Assembly: GCF_003086295.3 (NCBI RefSeq) | Contig: NC_092050.1 | Coordinates: 157,238,699 to 157,302,698 of the forward strand | Source of the DNA: Arachis hypogaea | Lineage: Eukaryota > Streptophyta > Magnoliopsida > Fabales > Fabaceae | Direction: 5' to 3' | DNA: 64,000 nucleotides | In this document: positions 44,652 to 58,192 of the stretch, piece by piece | How the letters are laid out: each line of letters starts with the position of its first letter | Position numbering within the stretch: the first letter of the stretch is position 1 | Position numbers and translations under genes: made by a program | Notes under the pieces: generated by a model | Seen by the model: only the letters and a program-made list of their open reading frames with translations | Databases searched by the model: none | What the model was told of the DNA's origin: nothing

Positions 44652-45453
44652 TAGGGATGGCAACGAAATAGGAAGAGAACAGAAAATATCTCTTTACTTT
44701 TTGTCTTCGCCTCCATATTTGCTTTCTGTTCCCATTTCCAATCCTTGTCTTAGAGAATATTGGTCTTATCTCTATTTTTCACGGGACTTCATTCTCTATG
44801 TCTCTGATAATTGTGACTGATAATTAATTTCTATAGGAGTAGAGATGCAAGTATTCATCTTATACAAAAATAGCAAAATTTTATAGAAAAATATTAAAGG
44901 ACAGACAACGACTTTTTTTAAATTGACGCGGTGGGAGATGCGACGGCAACGCAGAGCATAGAGCAGTGGACGAGGTAGGGGACGTGGCAGCAAAGAGGAG
45001 AATGGATACGATGACAGAGTTGCAGAGAGGAGAACGGACATATCCCTCGACGAAGAGAAAGAATACTGCTGCAAATAGAAAAAATGGCGTATGGTGAGGA
45101 TTGACGGTGTGGTGAGAAAGGAGAGTGATAAGAGGGTGGCTACAAAGAAGTTGGATGGAGTATGAACGGGTTATAGATCTTTGAATTGAAGAATGGTTAT
45201 GCAAATAAGGATTAGAAATTTAGGACTTCTCTATATATACGTGATATGTGAAATGACTAAAAAACATATGTGATAATTAAGTAAATTTATTAATTTAAAA
45301 AATTAGCAGGATGGAACGGGATCCCGGAGCGGGTCCACGCCTGTCTCGGGAGAATTTCGTCCTCTGTCCCATCTTCCTGAAAAAAAAATTTCACAGATCT
45401 CATGAAAATTTTTGCGAGAATTTTCGCATCTCGAGAAATTTTTGCCATCCCTA
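44652..45453. mobile_element. Non-autonomous hAT-type element 3
   Basis: Ends TAGGGATGGCAACGAAA and TTTTTGCCATCCCTA are inverted. Flanks aattttag (44644-44651) and acttttag (45454-45461) are an 8-bp target duplication with one difference. The interior has a GC-richer part (44930-45170) in which open frames on the minus strand (92 and 107 codons) have no recognisable domain. 802 bp. Confidence 0.88.
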
Positions 45454-46703
45454 ACTTTTAGTCATTAGGTTAATTTGATCAGTTAAGATTAAATGTACTT
45501 AATAAATAACATATAGACAAGGTATTTATTATAATCATTTAATTTATGGGAGAATATATTTATAACTATTATATTTATAGTTATTATCTTTGATTTTTAT
45601 TAAAATATATTTAATAAATAAATTAAAATAGATTTCATATAATTAAAAAAAATAATATAGTATTTATTATTAAACCATACAATGTTTTGCGCGAAATTTT
45701 ATAAGGCAGTAGTTTGATAGGCATTTTGCACGAAAAATAACTATTGTTTTTACTTTTTGAGTTTATTGAAAGATGAATATATAGACAAAATTATTTTAAA
45801 ACAAAGGAATTATGTATAATGAATGTTGCTAAAAAACACACAATGCAAAATTTCCCTAATATCTTGGCGAGAAAGTAGTGTATATAAAATGAAAAACAAA
45901 GAGATCATATGATTTAGCATAGATATACTACGTATGTATGTGGCTCCATTCCTAGCACAGTTAGTTTTTTGTTGCCTTCTAAATATTCAAACTACATATA
46001 ATGATTCACATATATGACTTCAAATGAATAATTATGCATGGCGCGGCTTATACCTAAATTATCTACATTAGAAATCCTAAGAGTGTTCACAATTATTCTC
46101 ATTCTCATGTAAGAGAACGTTTTTTATATGGATAAGTAAGTGATGTGTGTGTCATATTCACCAAAGCTTAATCCATAAAAAATTAGCATCTATATATGAT
46201 ATCAAACAACTATTTTCCGGTCAAGAAAAACGTGTAACATAAAAAACTTCTTTTAGAACTCTTTGAGTTTAGGTTTGTTCGATCATTACCATTTACCCTA
46301 AAAGCTTAATCAAATTGAATGCGAATAATTTCAAAATAACTATTATAAAAAATAAAATTTAATATTTCAAGTTATGAATTTTATACACAATAATTTTTAA
46401 CCGTTAAATTAGAGTAATTTATTATTTTTATTTATAAAAAATTAAAATATTGATAAATTAATTATCTAAAAATAAATAAAACTAACTTTAATTTGTATTA
46501 GTCAAAGATGAATAAATTATTATTTTTACTATAAAAGTTTAAAGTATTAATAAATCTATTCATAAATAAAATTAACATTTGGATATTTCTATCATACTAA
46601 AATTAATTTCGTTTTTTTTATTAAATATTTGTCAGCGTTCTAAATACATATGTAATAATAATAATTTACTCACTAAATTATAGTTAATTTCTACACTAAT
46701 TCT
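45454..46703. other. Non-coding stretch
   Basis: AT-rich; no gene or array recognised. Confidence 0.6.
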
Positions 46704-47033
46704 GACTATGTTTGTTTCTGAGAATAAGAACAAGATAAGATAAGACACAAAGAACACATATACAAAATTTTGTGTTCTTATATTCTTTTTGGTAATAAAT
46801 TATAACAAATTTTAAAAATCTAATCATTTTTTTTCAAAAAATTTGAGAAAAAAATATAATTATAAAAAATTAACAAGAATAATAAAATAAAAAATAAAAA
46901 ATAAGATGTGTCTTTTGTTAATTAGTATCTCTGTATTCTAATGTCTTTATTCATGTCTCATTTATCAAATAAAATTTTGTGTCTCTATATCTCTATTTCA
47001 ATGTTTTATCTCTATAAACAAACAAACGTAGTC
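46704..47033. mobile_element. MITE with TIR GACTATGTTTGTTT
   Basis: Left gactatgtttgtttctgag and right aacaaacaaacgtagtc are inverted with one mismatch. Interior contains tgtgtctcta/aagacacaaag motifs. About 330 bp. Target duplication unclear. Confidence 0.7.
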
Positions 47034-50000
47034 AATAACCCGTTTTAGTGAGGTTAGCAGTGGTTTTGAATCGATGCGAAATAATTTTAACGAGGGAATA
47101 TATAACGCTAATTAAAATGCAATACGCTAGTTGTAATATATGGGGAAATTTGTTTACATAATTAATAGAAAACTAAGGACAAGTTAATTAGTAATATATA
47201 TGAAATTTACACCATAAAAAATAACTATATATTCTTAGATATTTTTAATTTAAAAAGGGCTACTTCCTAGTATAAGACAAGAGATCACTAATATGAAATA
47301 AATTTTAGCGAATAAACCAATTTGGATTTGGAATAATATATATTTGAATCTAAGCTATCATGTATCTTTTGCGGCAGTAACAACCAAATGGGAATGCCAT
47401 TTTTCTCTCAAGACAAAAGACAGCAAAGTGGCACGAGAAATGGCTTTAATGAAGAAGACAAAGTCAACAAAGTTGTTCAGACTAACATCGATCTTCTTGA
47501 AGGTTCTTAATTAGTATGATTATGAAGTTAATTAAAAAGCTAAACGATAAAAGTTAAAACTAAACACCCCCCCCCCCCCTTTATGATGATGTAAACGATG
47601 ACAATTCAAAAAGACTGAAACTTTAAGAAGTTAAATCTTTGATATAATCCCTTTTTAATTTGGCTTTAATTTGTTTTTGACCTATGAATTTGTGACATAA
47701 AAGAATCTAACTATCTCTTGGACCGTTCCTTTTGCAAGATTAGATTAAACAAAATAAATTTGTAATATAATGATCAAATATTTCACTAAGCTTATCGTCA
47801 ACATAGCATATCTTTGATTTTTATCCCCTCCTCAACGTTTAACACAATGGATAAGAAAAGAGCTTAATTAGGTTGTTAACTTTTTTCATTTAATATTAGT
47901 TAATATTTTAAAATAATTTTTTGTTTTAAATACTAAATTAAATTTTAAAATCTCCAAAAGATAAAATTTTAAAATATAATTTAATAATAAAAAATTAACT
48001 AATATTAATTAATCTAAAATTAATTCCTTATATTTATTCTTTAAAAAATATAAAAAATTATTTTTAGTTAATCAATATTAATTAATTTAGAATTTAAGAT
48101 AAATAAAATAATTTTAATACAAATTGAAAAAAAAATCAACTTTCTAGTATTATTCTATTATTTATATTACGAGTAACATGTTAAAATTGATAGCCTAATG
48201 TTTAATTTGCAGAAAAATCTAAACATACATGTGAAGCCAAATTTACTTTAACTTGGTCCAAGCTAGGCTTGAATTTAGTTTATTTTGTTTTGTCCTATCG
48301 TTTAGGATACATAAGACATAGGTGGAGCTTATGAGTTATGATTGTAACCTGGCCTATAATTGATATTACCCATGCATTTCTGAATAATTTAAACACATAA
48401 AATGAAATCTTATCCTATTATTAGGTTTTTCAAACAATGATCATTATTTGAAAATCGGTGGTGATATGCTTTAAGTTACTATCACTGAGACTGTCATAGA
48501 AAAACAAAGTGATTAGTGATTACATATACACTCCATTTACGCATTCAATTCTACAAACACTAATTATACGAAAAAGTATACGAAGACAAATTTTTAGTTA
48601 ACTAATACCAGTTAATTTTGTGATTTAATATTTATAATTTAGAATTTAAGATAAGTAAAATAATTTAAAAAATTGATTAATATTAATTAAAAAAATTAGT
48701 TATTCAATATTACTCAATACTATTTTACGGAATATTCTTATATATATATATATATATATATATACACGCTTAATACACGAAAATATTATAATGATAAATA
48801 AAACTTATTTCATAAAAACAATAATCCAAAGTAAATTACTTATTACGTGTGGGGAATTGAGAATTTGAGATATCACATCCTCATCAAGATGCTTGCAATG
48901 AAAGCAATTTAATTTTAGGGCGAAAATCAAGCCACTACTTTTCAAATCACCCAGATGAACAAAAATAATATTTATTTATTTAAAATTAGTCACTAAATTA
49001 ATGATTATATATTTTTTAGTTAGATGGTCACCTATTAAATTAATTAAATTTATTATAATAAATTGATCAAAATTTTTATAAAAAATAATTTTTTTTAATA
49101 TTAAATATGTATTTTTATACGACGATTCATTAATAGTTGATTTTATATATATATATATATATGAAAAATTTGTTAGATCAGCAATTTTTAGTATTTTTGT
49201 TATTATTTGATTAATATAAATATTAAATTATTTTTAATAAATAAATTTTATTAATTTATGTGTATAAATTTTAAAAAATTTAGATATAAACTATATTAAT
49301 TTATATGTATAAAATTTTGATAAATATAAATATAAATTATATGTTTATTATATATAAAATATTTATAAATATAAATATAAATTATTATTAATAAAAAATA
49401 ATAATATTTATTGCTCCGTATATATATAACATAGTTGATTGATTAATGATTAAATTCAAATGCCCTATATTATAGATAGTTAGTACCTAGGGCCTAGCTA
49501 GGAGAATGGAAAGCACAAATGATTGTACTTGATCTTAATTATTCACTAACTAATGATCGAAGTAGAAATGCTAGCAGTACTCATCACTTATTAGGACATC
49601 ATGTATATATTCAACAAATCAATCACATTCAACCCACCTTTAACTTGCATGCTCAATGACCTCTCTGATCATCCGGATTCGGAATCTAATAATTGAGATC
49701 AACTAAAACAATTGTTATAAGTAAGATTCTTTAAGAGTTAAAATAAAAAAATATTATATAATTTTAAAATAAAGAATATGAATTAATAGAAAAATATTAT
49801 TCTTCTTAATCTCAACTAATTTTTTAAGATAAAAAAATATTAATAATTTTCTCACGATTAAAAACTGAGATTTAATTTGATAATAAATAATTAGTTAACT
49901 AATTTCAAAAAATATATTATCACTATTCATTAATCTTTTATTAAATTTATTTATTTATTTATTTGATATTAAATTTAACAAAATAAATACTTTTAACAAA

Positions 50001-52189
50001 ATAAATACTTTAACAAAATGATATCATTCAGACCTTTCAATTTATAAATCTGGATGTTAGATTCATCAATGAAAATACTCTAAAAACTCACAGAAAAAAG
50101 AAAATGAGTTAGACCAAAAAAAAAAAAAAGAAAAACTAGGCAAAAAAAAAAGTAATTAACTTGGATAGAAAAAAAAGTAACTTAGACAAATTTATAATAT
50201 CCAGATTAATCATCCGGTACTAAGGATAATAAATATCTCATATCATACAACCACTCATCCAAAAAATTTAAGCTGATTTAATTTTAGAGTTCACCAAAAA
50301 TCGAATTTTTGACTTTTCGGATCTAAAGCTCTAATATCATGTCATGATATTACTCATCCCAGAACTGATAAAAAAAGGTAACACTAATGATTATATTTCT
50401 AATACTCTCTAAATTTTTATTGTATATATTGTACAAATATTTCATTGACTTGTTGTACTTTCCCTTTTTCAAAAGCTCCTCTAAACCTCGGTCCGTCGCT
50501 GCTTACACTTTTGTCATTTCTCTATTTGCACGAGTAATAACAATGATGTAAATATCTTTTTATGGAGATAATTAATAGTACCAAACAAAACAAGATACGA
50601 CGAATTACGTGGGTTATATATATTTGCTTGTTGGAAATCTATTACTAAGCTTTTAGTACAAATTTCCTCCTTCATTCTCTTGTTTTATTATACCAGCGCA
50701 GATCTCATTAATGGTGAGTATTGTCATCATGTTTCGTAATTTCTACCGTGCATGCATAAAATAATCATTAATAATTTACCCTAAAGTCTTTCAAATGCAT
50801 GATTATTACGAATGGAAACATTTGTACAGGTAGTTTCTTTTTTAATGTGTTTAGATATAATTTAAGTTTATATTAATTAAACATATCTAAAATATACGAA
50901 ACTTATTTTTAACAGGAATGAATATTTATTGTGCTCTGATAAAATTATTTCTTTGAGATCAATAAAAATTAAATTCTAGATATTTTAATCTTAAAAGTTT
51001 TCATACTATATCTATATATTTTGAAAATTCAAATTAATAAATAGGCATATAAATAATTGTATTTTACAATAATTATTGTCAATAAAACAAACTAAATAAT
51101 AGTATCACAGGAAACAGAAAGAGTATATAATAACTTGATAGCTATATATGTATAATTGTATATAATTCTCAGCTAGTTTTTCCATCAAGAATAATTGACA
51201 CAGAAAAATCTAAATTATGGACCTACATTCACGTGGTCTCTTGTTCGTCACTGATGTTTTCATTTTCTATTTTAATATATTGTTGTCGATGCATCATTGG
51301 TTGATTCTGGATGTGCAGCTATATTCATGTTCATGCTTCTTTAGGAGAGGCAATATTATTCTTTCTGATGAATTGAGTGTATATTTATTAATTAGGGAGT
51401 GGTTAACTACAATCTCAACTCATGCACCACTACTTTAAATGCTAGTAATTATAAATGTAAAATAAAAAATACTAGAAAATTAAACCTTTTTTTAATTACA
51501 TCTAACTTAGTCAAATTTATATGCGCGTACTTTTTTAATATTTTTTTTTATTTACTGGCTTTTTTATTTTTTATTATCATTATTATTATGATCATAATCA
51601 TCATCATTTTTTTCTCGTCTTATTCTTTATTTATTTATTTTTATTATTATTATTATTATTATTATTTTTATTATCATTGATTATCATCATCTTCTTCTTC
51701 TTTTTTGTTTTAATTTTCAAAAGATCACAAATCTAAATTCTTAACAAATTTAAATTCTTAATCCACTCAATCAATAAATACAGTTAAATATATTTTAGAT
51801 TTAAAAGACACATTAAATTCTTGAAAATGACACAAAATAATTAAATCTCTTATATATTACTTTATATCACACAATAAACTCAATGATAATAAAAACACAT
51901 TATTTAATTAAAAAGAATACATAAATTTTTGATAAATGACAAAAAAAAATTTAAAACATCGTAAGTCTAAAATCTTAACTCACTCGCCATACAAAATACA
52001 TTTAGAAGTGGGCGATAAAAATCCAGTGTTGTTGAATTAATTATATTTTAATTGTATTTTAATTTCTTTCGACAAACTAATGTTAAATTACTTTGTGCAT
52101 GAGAAATTTATATAGGATAAGGAATATGATCTTTTGATCAGGAAGATCGACGATCACTAAATAATTAGATGACTTCAGCAGATGATGTA
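47034..52189. other. Long AT-rich stretch, no gene recognised
   Basis: It contains a run of 13 C (47567-47579), (ta)n tracts near 48740 and 49150, a short open frame MALMKKTKSTKLFRLTSIFL at 47441, a possible exon-like start ATG|GTGAGTATT at 50712, and a (tta)n tract at 51640-51675. At 50300-50400 the phrase gatattactcatcccagaac looks like part of a dispersed retro-element. None is convincing as a gene. Confidence 0.5.
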
Positions 52190-53219
52190 AGATGTTTGTG
52201 AAGGATACGACCACCTCACGACTTGGCTCCGTCCAAATATTAAGAAGGAAGTGGATGTCTATTTTATTACTGATGAGGGATTCCAGTATCGCCGTCTGAT
52301 GAACAAAACTAACAGGACATCACGAGGTCGTTGAAGTATATCGGTGGATCGGCGACTTTCACGAAGATGAAGAGTAGGCTGGTATGTACATAGTTTGCTA
52401 ATCTTTGTTAATTATTACTTGAATTAATTATTACTTGATTTATTTTATTAGTTAGTTTCAATATGTGTAGTCTAAGTCTTTGGAGGGTGAGGCGACATTG
52501 ATGGAGACCTTCAAGCAAATTCATACGTTGAAGGCTAACAAGGAGATATTTGCTGATGAGCGGTATGTGACTCATTATGTGAGTTTCAATTAATTCTAAG
52601 TTTGAAATGTAATCGATTTAAAGTCAATTAATTGGTATCCTAATAACAACGTGTGTTACACAGAAGGACTACACGCAGAGATTGGAGGTTGCGATCCAAC
52701 AATCTCAGCCTAGTGGGGACGATCTCGGCTCTGATGCCTCAGTCGTAGATCCTGATAAGGTTTGGCACGAGACCGCCTCTGAGCCCTACAAAGATTGCGT
52801 CTACGGGGTGGGGTCGTTCTTCGCCAATGGCTTTTGCACCTTCACATAGGCGGCTTCATCTGCCTCTGTCTCTGCCACCGGCCCTACCGATTTTGAGGAA
52901 GTTGTCGATTTGAGGGAGGATGTGCAGAAGTTCACACAGGAGCTTCACCAATAAACTCAGCAGTCTGAGGAGAGGTATACTTCTTGCATGCGTGGAAGAT
53001 ACTGTTGTCATTAAGGCAGAGCTGACGGAGAAGTTGGAGCTGCTAGAGCGTTTGCGAGACCAGATGGAAGTGTATAATGATCAGATGCGCGCTGGAGGCA
53101 GCGGCACTGCTAGTGTGGCACCGATATCAGCACCTAATCCGCCGCCTCAGCAGAGAAAAGATGACGACGACAATGAAATAGCATTACTGGTGCTATTTCA
53201 TTGTATTTTACTTCTTTGA
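52190..53219 (+). pseudogene. CACTA (En/Spm) plant transposase C-terminal part, with introns
   Basis: Exon 1 (52197-52381): CEGYDHLTTWLRPNIKKEVD, TDEGFQYRRLMNKTNRTS, then after one frameshift KYIGGSATFTKMKSRL. Intron 52382-52470 (gtatgt...tgtag). Exon 2 (52471-52578): SKSLEGEATLMETFKQIHTL then KANKEIFADERYVTHY. Intron 52579-52663 (gtgag...cacag). Exon 3: KDYTQRLEVAIQQSQPSGDD, VVDPDKVWHETASEP, VVDLREDVQKFTQELHQ, and, shifted, EDTVVIKAELTEKLELLERL. This is the C-terminal domain of plant En/Spm-type transposases. Two stops and two frameshifts make it inactive. Confidence 0.8.
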
Positions 53220-53657
53220 CCTTTTATAATATTCAGACCCTTGATATTTAATAAATTCATTAGTTGATTTTTGAGTTTTGAATTTGTGCATTAATTTTGT
53301 AAAAAAAAATTAATTTCACTATTAATTGTGTGCTAGTTGTGCAAAAAAAGATTGCATACCATTAGATTTATCGGTGAAAAAATCTGACGGAAAATGGGTG
53401 TCCCAAAGCATAATATGGCGCCAAAATTACCGTCAAAAAATTTGATGGTAACAAACCGCTTATTTTTTTTCATATTAATTGCAAAATCCGACGCAAAATC
53501 TGCTAGTAATTAGCATCGAATGAAATAATATGCAAGTAAATATTTTCTAGTGCCGTTTATACCGTCAAATGCATTTCGATGGTAAATAAATTACCGACAA
53601 ATTCAGAAGATAAATCCACCAATAAATCTGACGATACTCAGTATTTTTTTTGTGGTG
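53220..53657 (+). mobile_element. 3' terminus of the CACTA element
   Basis: Sub-terminal region with scattered gacgg/ccgtc and ccgacaaat motifs, ending in tattttttttgtggtg at 53657, one change from the canonical TGTAGTG end. The matching 5' CACTA end was not found in the upstream 2 kb. Confidence 0.6.
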
Positions 53658-53771
53658 AACAAAGAAGAAATATATGATTCACGGGCACATTTTGTGAGTT
53701 TAGACTAACTTGGTTAGACTTGGTTGGTTGGCAAAAATATTTAAATGTGTAGCAGGATCGGTATATAATTA

Positions 53772-53920
53772 GGATGTATTCTTCTTAGTTGAGTGGTTAA
53801 GTCACTCGTTCGCTTAAGCAAGTATTAGAAATTTGAATCCCACCTTACGCATACAATAATTAATTGGCCAGCAACAAAGACCCTTAAATATAGCTCAGAT
53901 GTGCATAGACAAAAAAAAAT
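53772..53920 (+). mobile_element. tRNA-derived SINE
   Basis: The head tcttagttgagtggttaagt resembles an RNA polymerase III A box, and aatttgaatccca resembles the B box (G-GTTCGAATCCC) with changes. Downstream: aattggccagcaacaaagac and a 9-base A-tract at 53911-53919. It is a diverged SINE, not a functional tRNA. Confidence 0.75.
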
Positions 53921-54316
53921 GTCATATATTTTTTATATATTTTTTATCTGTCAAAATAATTTATTTTAACATATGCGTAAACACTTTTATTAATGACTCA
54001 ATTATATTTTGAATTGTTATCAATTCGAGTTTTTCTTAGTAGTTTCTTAAACAAATGACTGGTAAAGAATACTGGTGATACAAATTTGAATTTGACGATT
54101 CTCTATCTACCGGTCTCAATTCAGCATTTACATCCCTAATTAAATCCTACCAAGCCGAAAAGTTTAGGAGTTGTTTAACACCGGAAGTAAAATCAAATGC
54201 AGCTTCTTAGTTTCATTGTAGTTTGATAATAATACATGAGTATGAGTTTAGAAATTTTTTTTGGATAGATAATTTATAAACACTTTTATAAAACTTCGTT
54301 GAACCGAGAAGTATAC
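53921..54316. other. Non-coding stretch
   Basis: AT-rich, nothing recognised. Confidence 0.55.
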
Positions 54317-54607
54317 AGAATCGGTTTCGCTACGTTACCAACAGCATATCTGCCAACTTCTGCCAATTCTTATTTATAATTGTGTTTCATGGAAGTGTGT
54401 TCGTGGATGTGTCTAATAAAAATATCTTTTTTATAGCTGTGTTTAATAGAAGTGTCTTTATAGATATATTTTCTGGATATGTCTCTTTATATATGTATTT
54501 AAAATATATTAATTATTAGACACATCCACAAACAAATTTCTATGAAACACAATTATAAATAAGAGTTGGCAGAAATTGACAGATAATATGTTGGTATCCT
54601 ATACTTT
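54317..54607. mobile_element. MITE-like element, family copy 2
   Basis: Same family as 42955-43205. Here the arms are longer and better matched: ttcttatttataattgtgtt on the left against aacacaattataaataagag on the right. A hairpin of about 260 bp. Confidence 0.75.
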
Positions 54608-56989
54608 TCCATACAGAATTAATTAAGGTCAAAGTAGTTTTAATTGGTCGAGTATACTAAAATAATTACCAAGATTTCAATTGTATTAATGACCGACAAA
54701 AGTGTATTATGTAATTATATTAATTTTTTTATTTTTTTATCAAATAATTTATCACGTCCTCATGTCATAAAATTATTATTTTTTAAATATTTAAATTAAT
54801 ATAAAAAGATATATAAATAACTACATCTCTAATAAATTAAAATCTTGAGAATTATTTTAAAATACACACTCAATTTGATAGACAATTTTAAAACTTAACT
54901 CAAAGTATATAACTATTTCATTGACTTAGTAAGTTGATTGGTGCTATATATGAACTCCCCTAAATTTGTTACATGAAAAACAATAATGCAGGCATGACCT
55001 AACCCTTAGAAAAATTTAGAAAAAAAAAAAAAAAAGATATGAAAGCGGAATGGTTCTTACCTAAGCGCGCGGGTATGCATGACTCATGATCCATGCTTTA
55101 TATATTGCATGCATGCATCAAACATTATCTATTTTGATATTTTCTGTCTCTCTTTTCAATTCAAACTAACAACACAATTTTGTCTTTTACGAATTAGTTA
55201 TGGCATTCAACATGTTTTTCTATCTCTCTCCTTTTTTTATCTTTTTTATTTAAAGAGAAATCTACCTCTCATTTTTTGTTTCTTTATTTGTATGTATTAA
55301 CTTATGTTATATGTTGTGCTTCTTTCTTCACTCGATCACGTTTTCTTAATTTTATAATATATATATACACGCACACAATTATATATTATGTCCCCATCTA
55401 TCTACCTAGCTAAGTTCCACTCGTGTGAATCTTTCTCGTCAACACTTAACAACTTAGTTATGTTTCCTTTTTCTTTTCTTTTGGGTCATGATTTTGTATA
55501 GTGCTCTTCAAACTTTAAAATCAATCCCAATTATAGCTAATTGTCTCATTAATTATGGAATTTTCCAACTTAATTTTCAATAAAAGAGGGCACCGAAAAT
55601 ATGTAGTTAAGAGTGAATGTGGATCTGATCCGATCGGATATATATGAATAAAATCTCGATTTAATCCGCACTAAAATCATTGAACTGAATTAGATCTAAT
55701 TACGTTTTTTAAGTTCAGATTGATTCAAATATCGGATATATTCACAAAACATAAAAAATATTTTTAAAATTTTATTTTTATTGAAAAATTGTCAATATAT
55801 AATATCTCTTTTTCCATCCTTTTAAACATGCTTAATTACTCCTAAAATATTATTAAATATATTTTTTTAAATAATTAAAATAAAATAACACAACGTATGT
55901 GATAATTATTAATTGAAATAAGACATAAAAAAATATTTACTTGTTTATTTATTTTTTATTAGATTCGTAAATATGCAGATATCTACATGAAATATCAATA
56001 TGATTCTATTAGTGTGTGAATTGGATCTGATCCAATCCAATAATCTTATGAATTGGTTTAATATCCATAATTTTTGGATCAAATTCGAATAAAATATTAT
56101 GGATATACAAATCAATCTAATCCATAAACACATTTTTTTATATAAGAAGAATAATGAAAATTAAAAAAAAAAGGATACAAAAAAAAAAGGGAGAACAAAA
56201 GGGGAACATGTACAATACAATCTTATATATATGCGAAACCTTGGTAGCATTAGAATCTGTGCTCAAATTAATTTACTTCAACAATAAAGAAAAGCAATGT
56301 GGAAACTTAAAGATCTGGTCATAGTCAATCTAAGTAAGGTATTAAATGATTATTTAGCAGTAGTATGCTTTTTCCCCCTTTTAATATATCTTTTCAAATA
56401 TTCAAAACTCATGAATCTATAATTTCGCCCAAGTTCGGTAAAGTCGTTAGGAAAATAAATTTTTTAATGCTGGGTCGTTTAATTTTTTTTTTTAAAAGAA
56501 GATTTAGAGCCATTATTTTACCTAAGATTTAGCCAATTTTGTTATTTTCTCCTTTCCTCTCTTTTTTTATTCTCTTTCTTTTGTCGGTTAGAAATAAATT
56601 TTTTTTTTCGGATTACTAGTTAGCAAAAAATGGATATTAGTTAGAAAAAGAAAAGTTGATTCCTTTCTTGAACGGATCAAGCATTTTATATATAAGAAAT
56701 GGTATTTTGTGAAATGGATATTGGTATAATTCTCCCGTGAACAACAAATTTTGAATATGTAGAGTCAAGAATCGAAAAGTTCTTTTTTTCTGTGGGCACC
56801 TACACCATATACACCTTTAAAAGTAGTTTTAATAGGTTAAAAAAAAAAAATTCATATTGTGGACAAGAACAACTAATTCAATAGGAAGCAACTAATCATA
56901 GAAAAGTTCTAAAGTTACGGCTAAGTTGATTTTATCCCTGTGATCTTAGGGTTATAGAATTAATTCATATATCAATAATGCTAGGAACC
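54608..56989. other. AT-rich stretch with a diverged repeat
   Basis: At 55610-56140 phrases such as gtggatctgatccgatcgga and gaattggatctgatccaatc recall the ends of the hAT-type element at 39854-40481, much diverged. No gene seen. Confidence 0.45.
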
Positions 56990-57200
56990 AAGATGGTTCC
57001 AGCCAAAAACCAGCCAAATGTCTTTGGATAAATCTAAAATTTCTATATAGATGGTACTTATGCTAGGCATTAGAATATTTCTTTTTTTTGTAAATTGGAT
57101 GGTTCTGAATCTTTTTTCTGATTTATCATGTTTTAGGCATTTGGAGAGAGAAGGAGGGTGAAGAGACGCCGTGATTCACGTTGCAATGATACTGAATGTA
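56990..57200. repeat. Probable dispersed repeat fragment
   Basis: aatgctaggaaccaagatgg and gccaaaaaccagccaaatgt have the look of a dispersed element end. The other end was not found. Confidence 0.3.
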
Positions 57201-57868
57201 TCTCCTCCTAATTTGAATGTGGTGAAACATTTAATAACTAATATTTTAAATCATAAATAAATAAAACTAATTACTATATTTATAATTAATTAAGTTTTTT
57301 CATTCTGGACTGATTTAGAGTTGATTTCGTATACTTTTCCTTCATATAATCAGCTATTAACTTTTGCATTAGACTATCAATAAATTTTATTGAGGAAGCA
57401 TACCTAAATTTATAAACACAATCAAAAGATTGATGATTTCGGTATTAATTTGTTTACCTGATTTTGATTAATTGTGGTTTTTTAATCTCTCTCAATCAAA
57501 ATATTTTGTATCAATGATAAAACTCAATAACAACTTCTTTGATAGAAAAAGATTGCCAAATGACTTTGATATATTAGAGTCTAAAATTATAAATTATTAT
57601 TTATATTTTGATATAGTTCTTATAAAATTTTAAAATTTAAATAAAATAGAATACCTGAATTTATTTTTATTAGATTCAAATTAAAAATAATAATGATTTA
57701 TTCAATTTATAACATCTTAACAAAATATATTAAAAATTATAATTTCCTAACATCTTAACCGTGTCTTGAAAAGAAAAAAAAAGCATCGTATTGACTATAT
57801 ATATCTTTTTTATATTTGTTAGCATGACTATAAAGATTTTATATTTATTTAACAAAAATATTATTTTT
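57201..57868. other. Non-coding stretch
   Basis: AT-rich, nothing recognised. Confidence 0.55.
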
Positions 57869-57988
57869 ACATTAAAATTAACTATTAAAATTAGTTATTA
57901 TGTATTTTTATATTGTATAATTTAATTTATTTTTAATATGTATTATATTTTAATATGTATTCTATACTGATAATTAATTTTAATATAT
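57869..57988. repeat. Short MITE-like repeat, family copy 3
   Basis: tacattaaaattaactatta to gataattaattttaatat; same plan as the copy at 62413-62544. Confidence 0.5.
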
Positions 57989-58076
57989 ATTTAATATGAT
58001 TGTTTATTTAAAATTAAAAGCTCTCATATATAAAATCTAAACTATACATCTAAAAAAATTAATTAAAAAATTACGT

Positions 58077-58192
58077 GCACACTAAAAATTAATTATTAAA
58101 TCAGTCATTATATATTTATATATAAATATATATAATTTAATAATTTATGTTTAATATATATTTTATTTTAATAACTAATTTTAATATACTGT
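58077..58192. repeat. Short MITE-like repeat, family copy 4
   Basis: cacactaaaaattaattatt through aatcagtcattatatattta to ataactaattttaatatac. Confidence 0.5.

Noticed and set aside
44881..45204. 107- and 92-codon minus-strand frames
   Set aside because: They overlap each other inside the hAT-type element 44652-45453 and show no domain.
50705..51438. Two-exon gene starting ATG|GTGAGTATT at 50712 with an exon near 51210
   Set aside because: The 73-codon frame at 51217 has no recognisable domain and the joining is arbitrary.
51399..51680. 93-codon frame
   Set aside because: Mostly a translation of T-rich and (tta)n sequence.
53785..53845. tRNA gene
   Set aside because: The A- and B-box-like text is diverged and continues into a SINE body with an A-tail; no cloverleaf is apparent.
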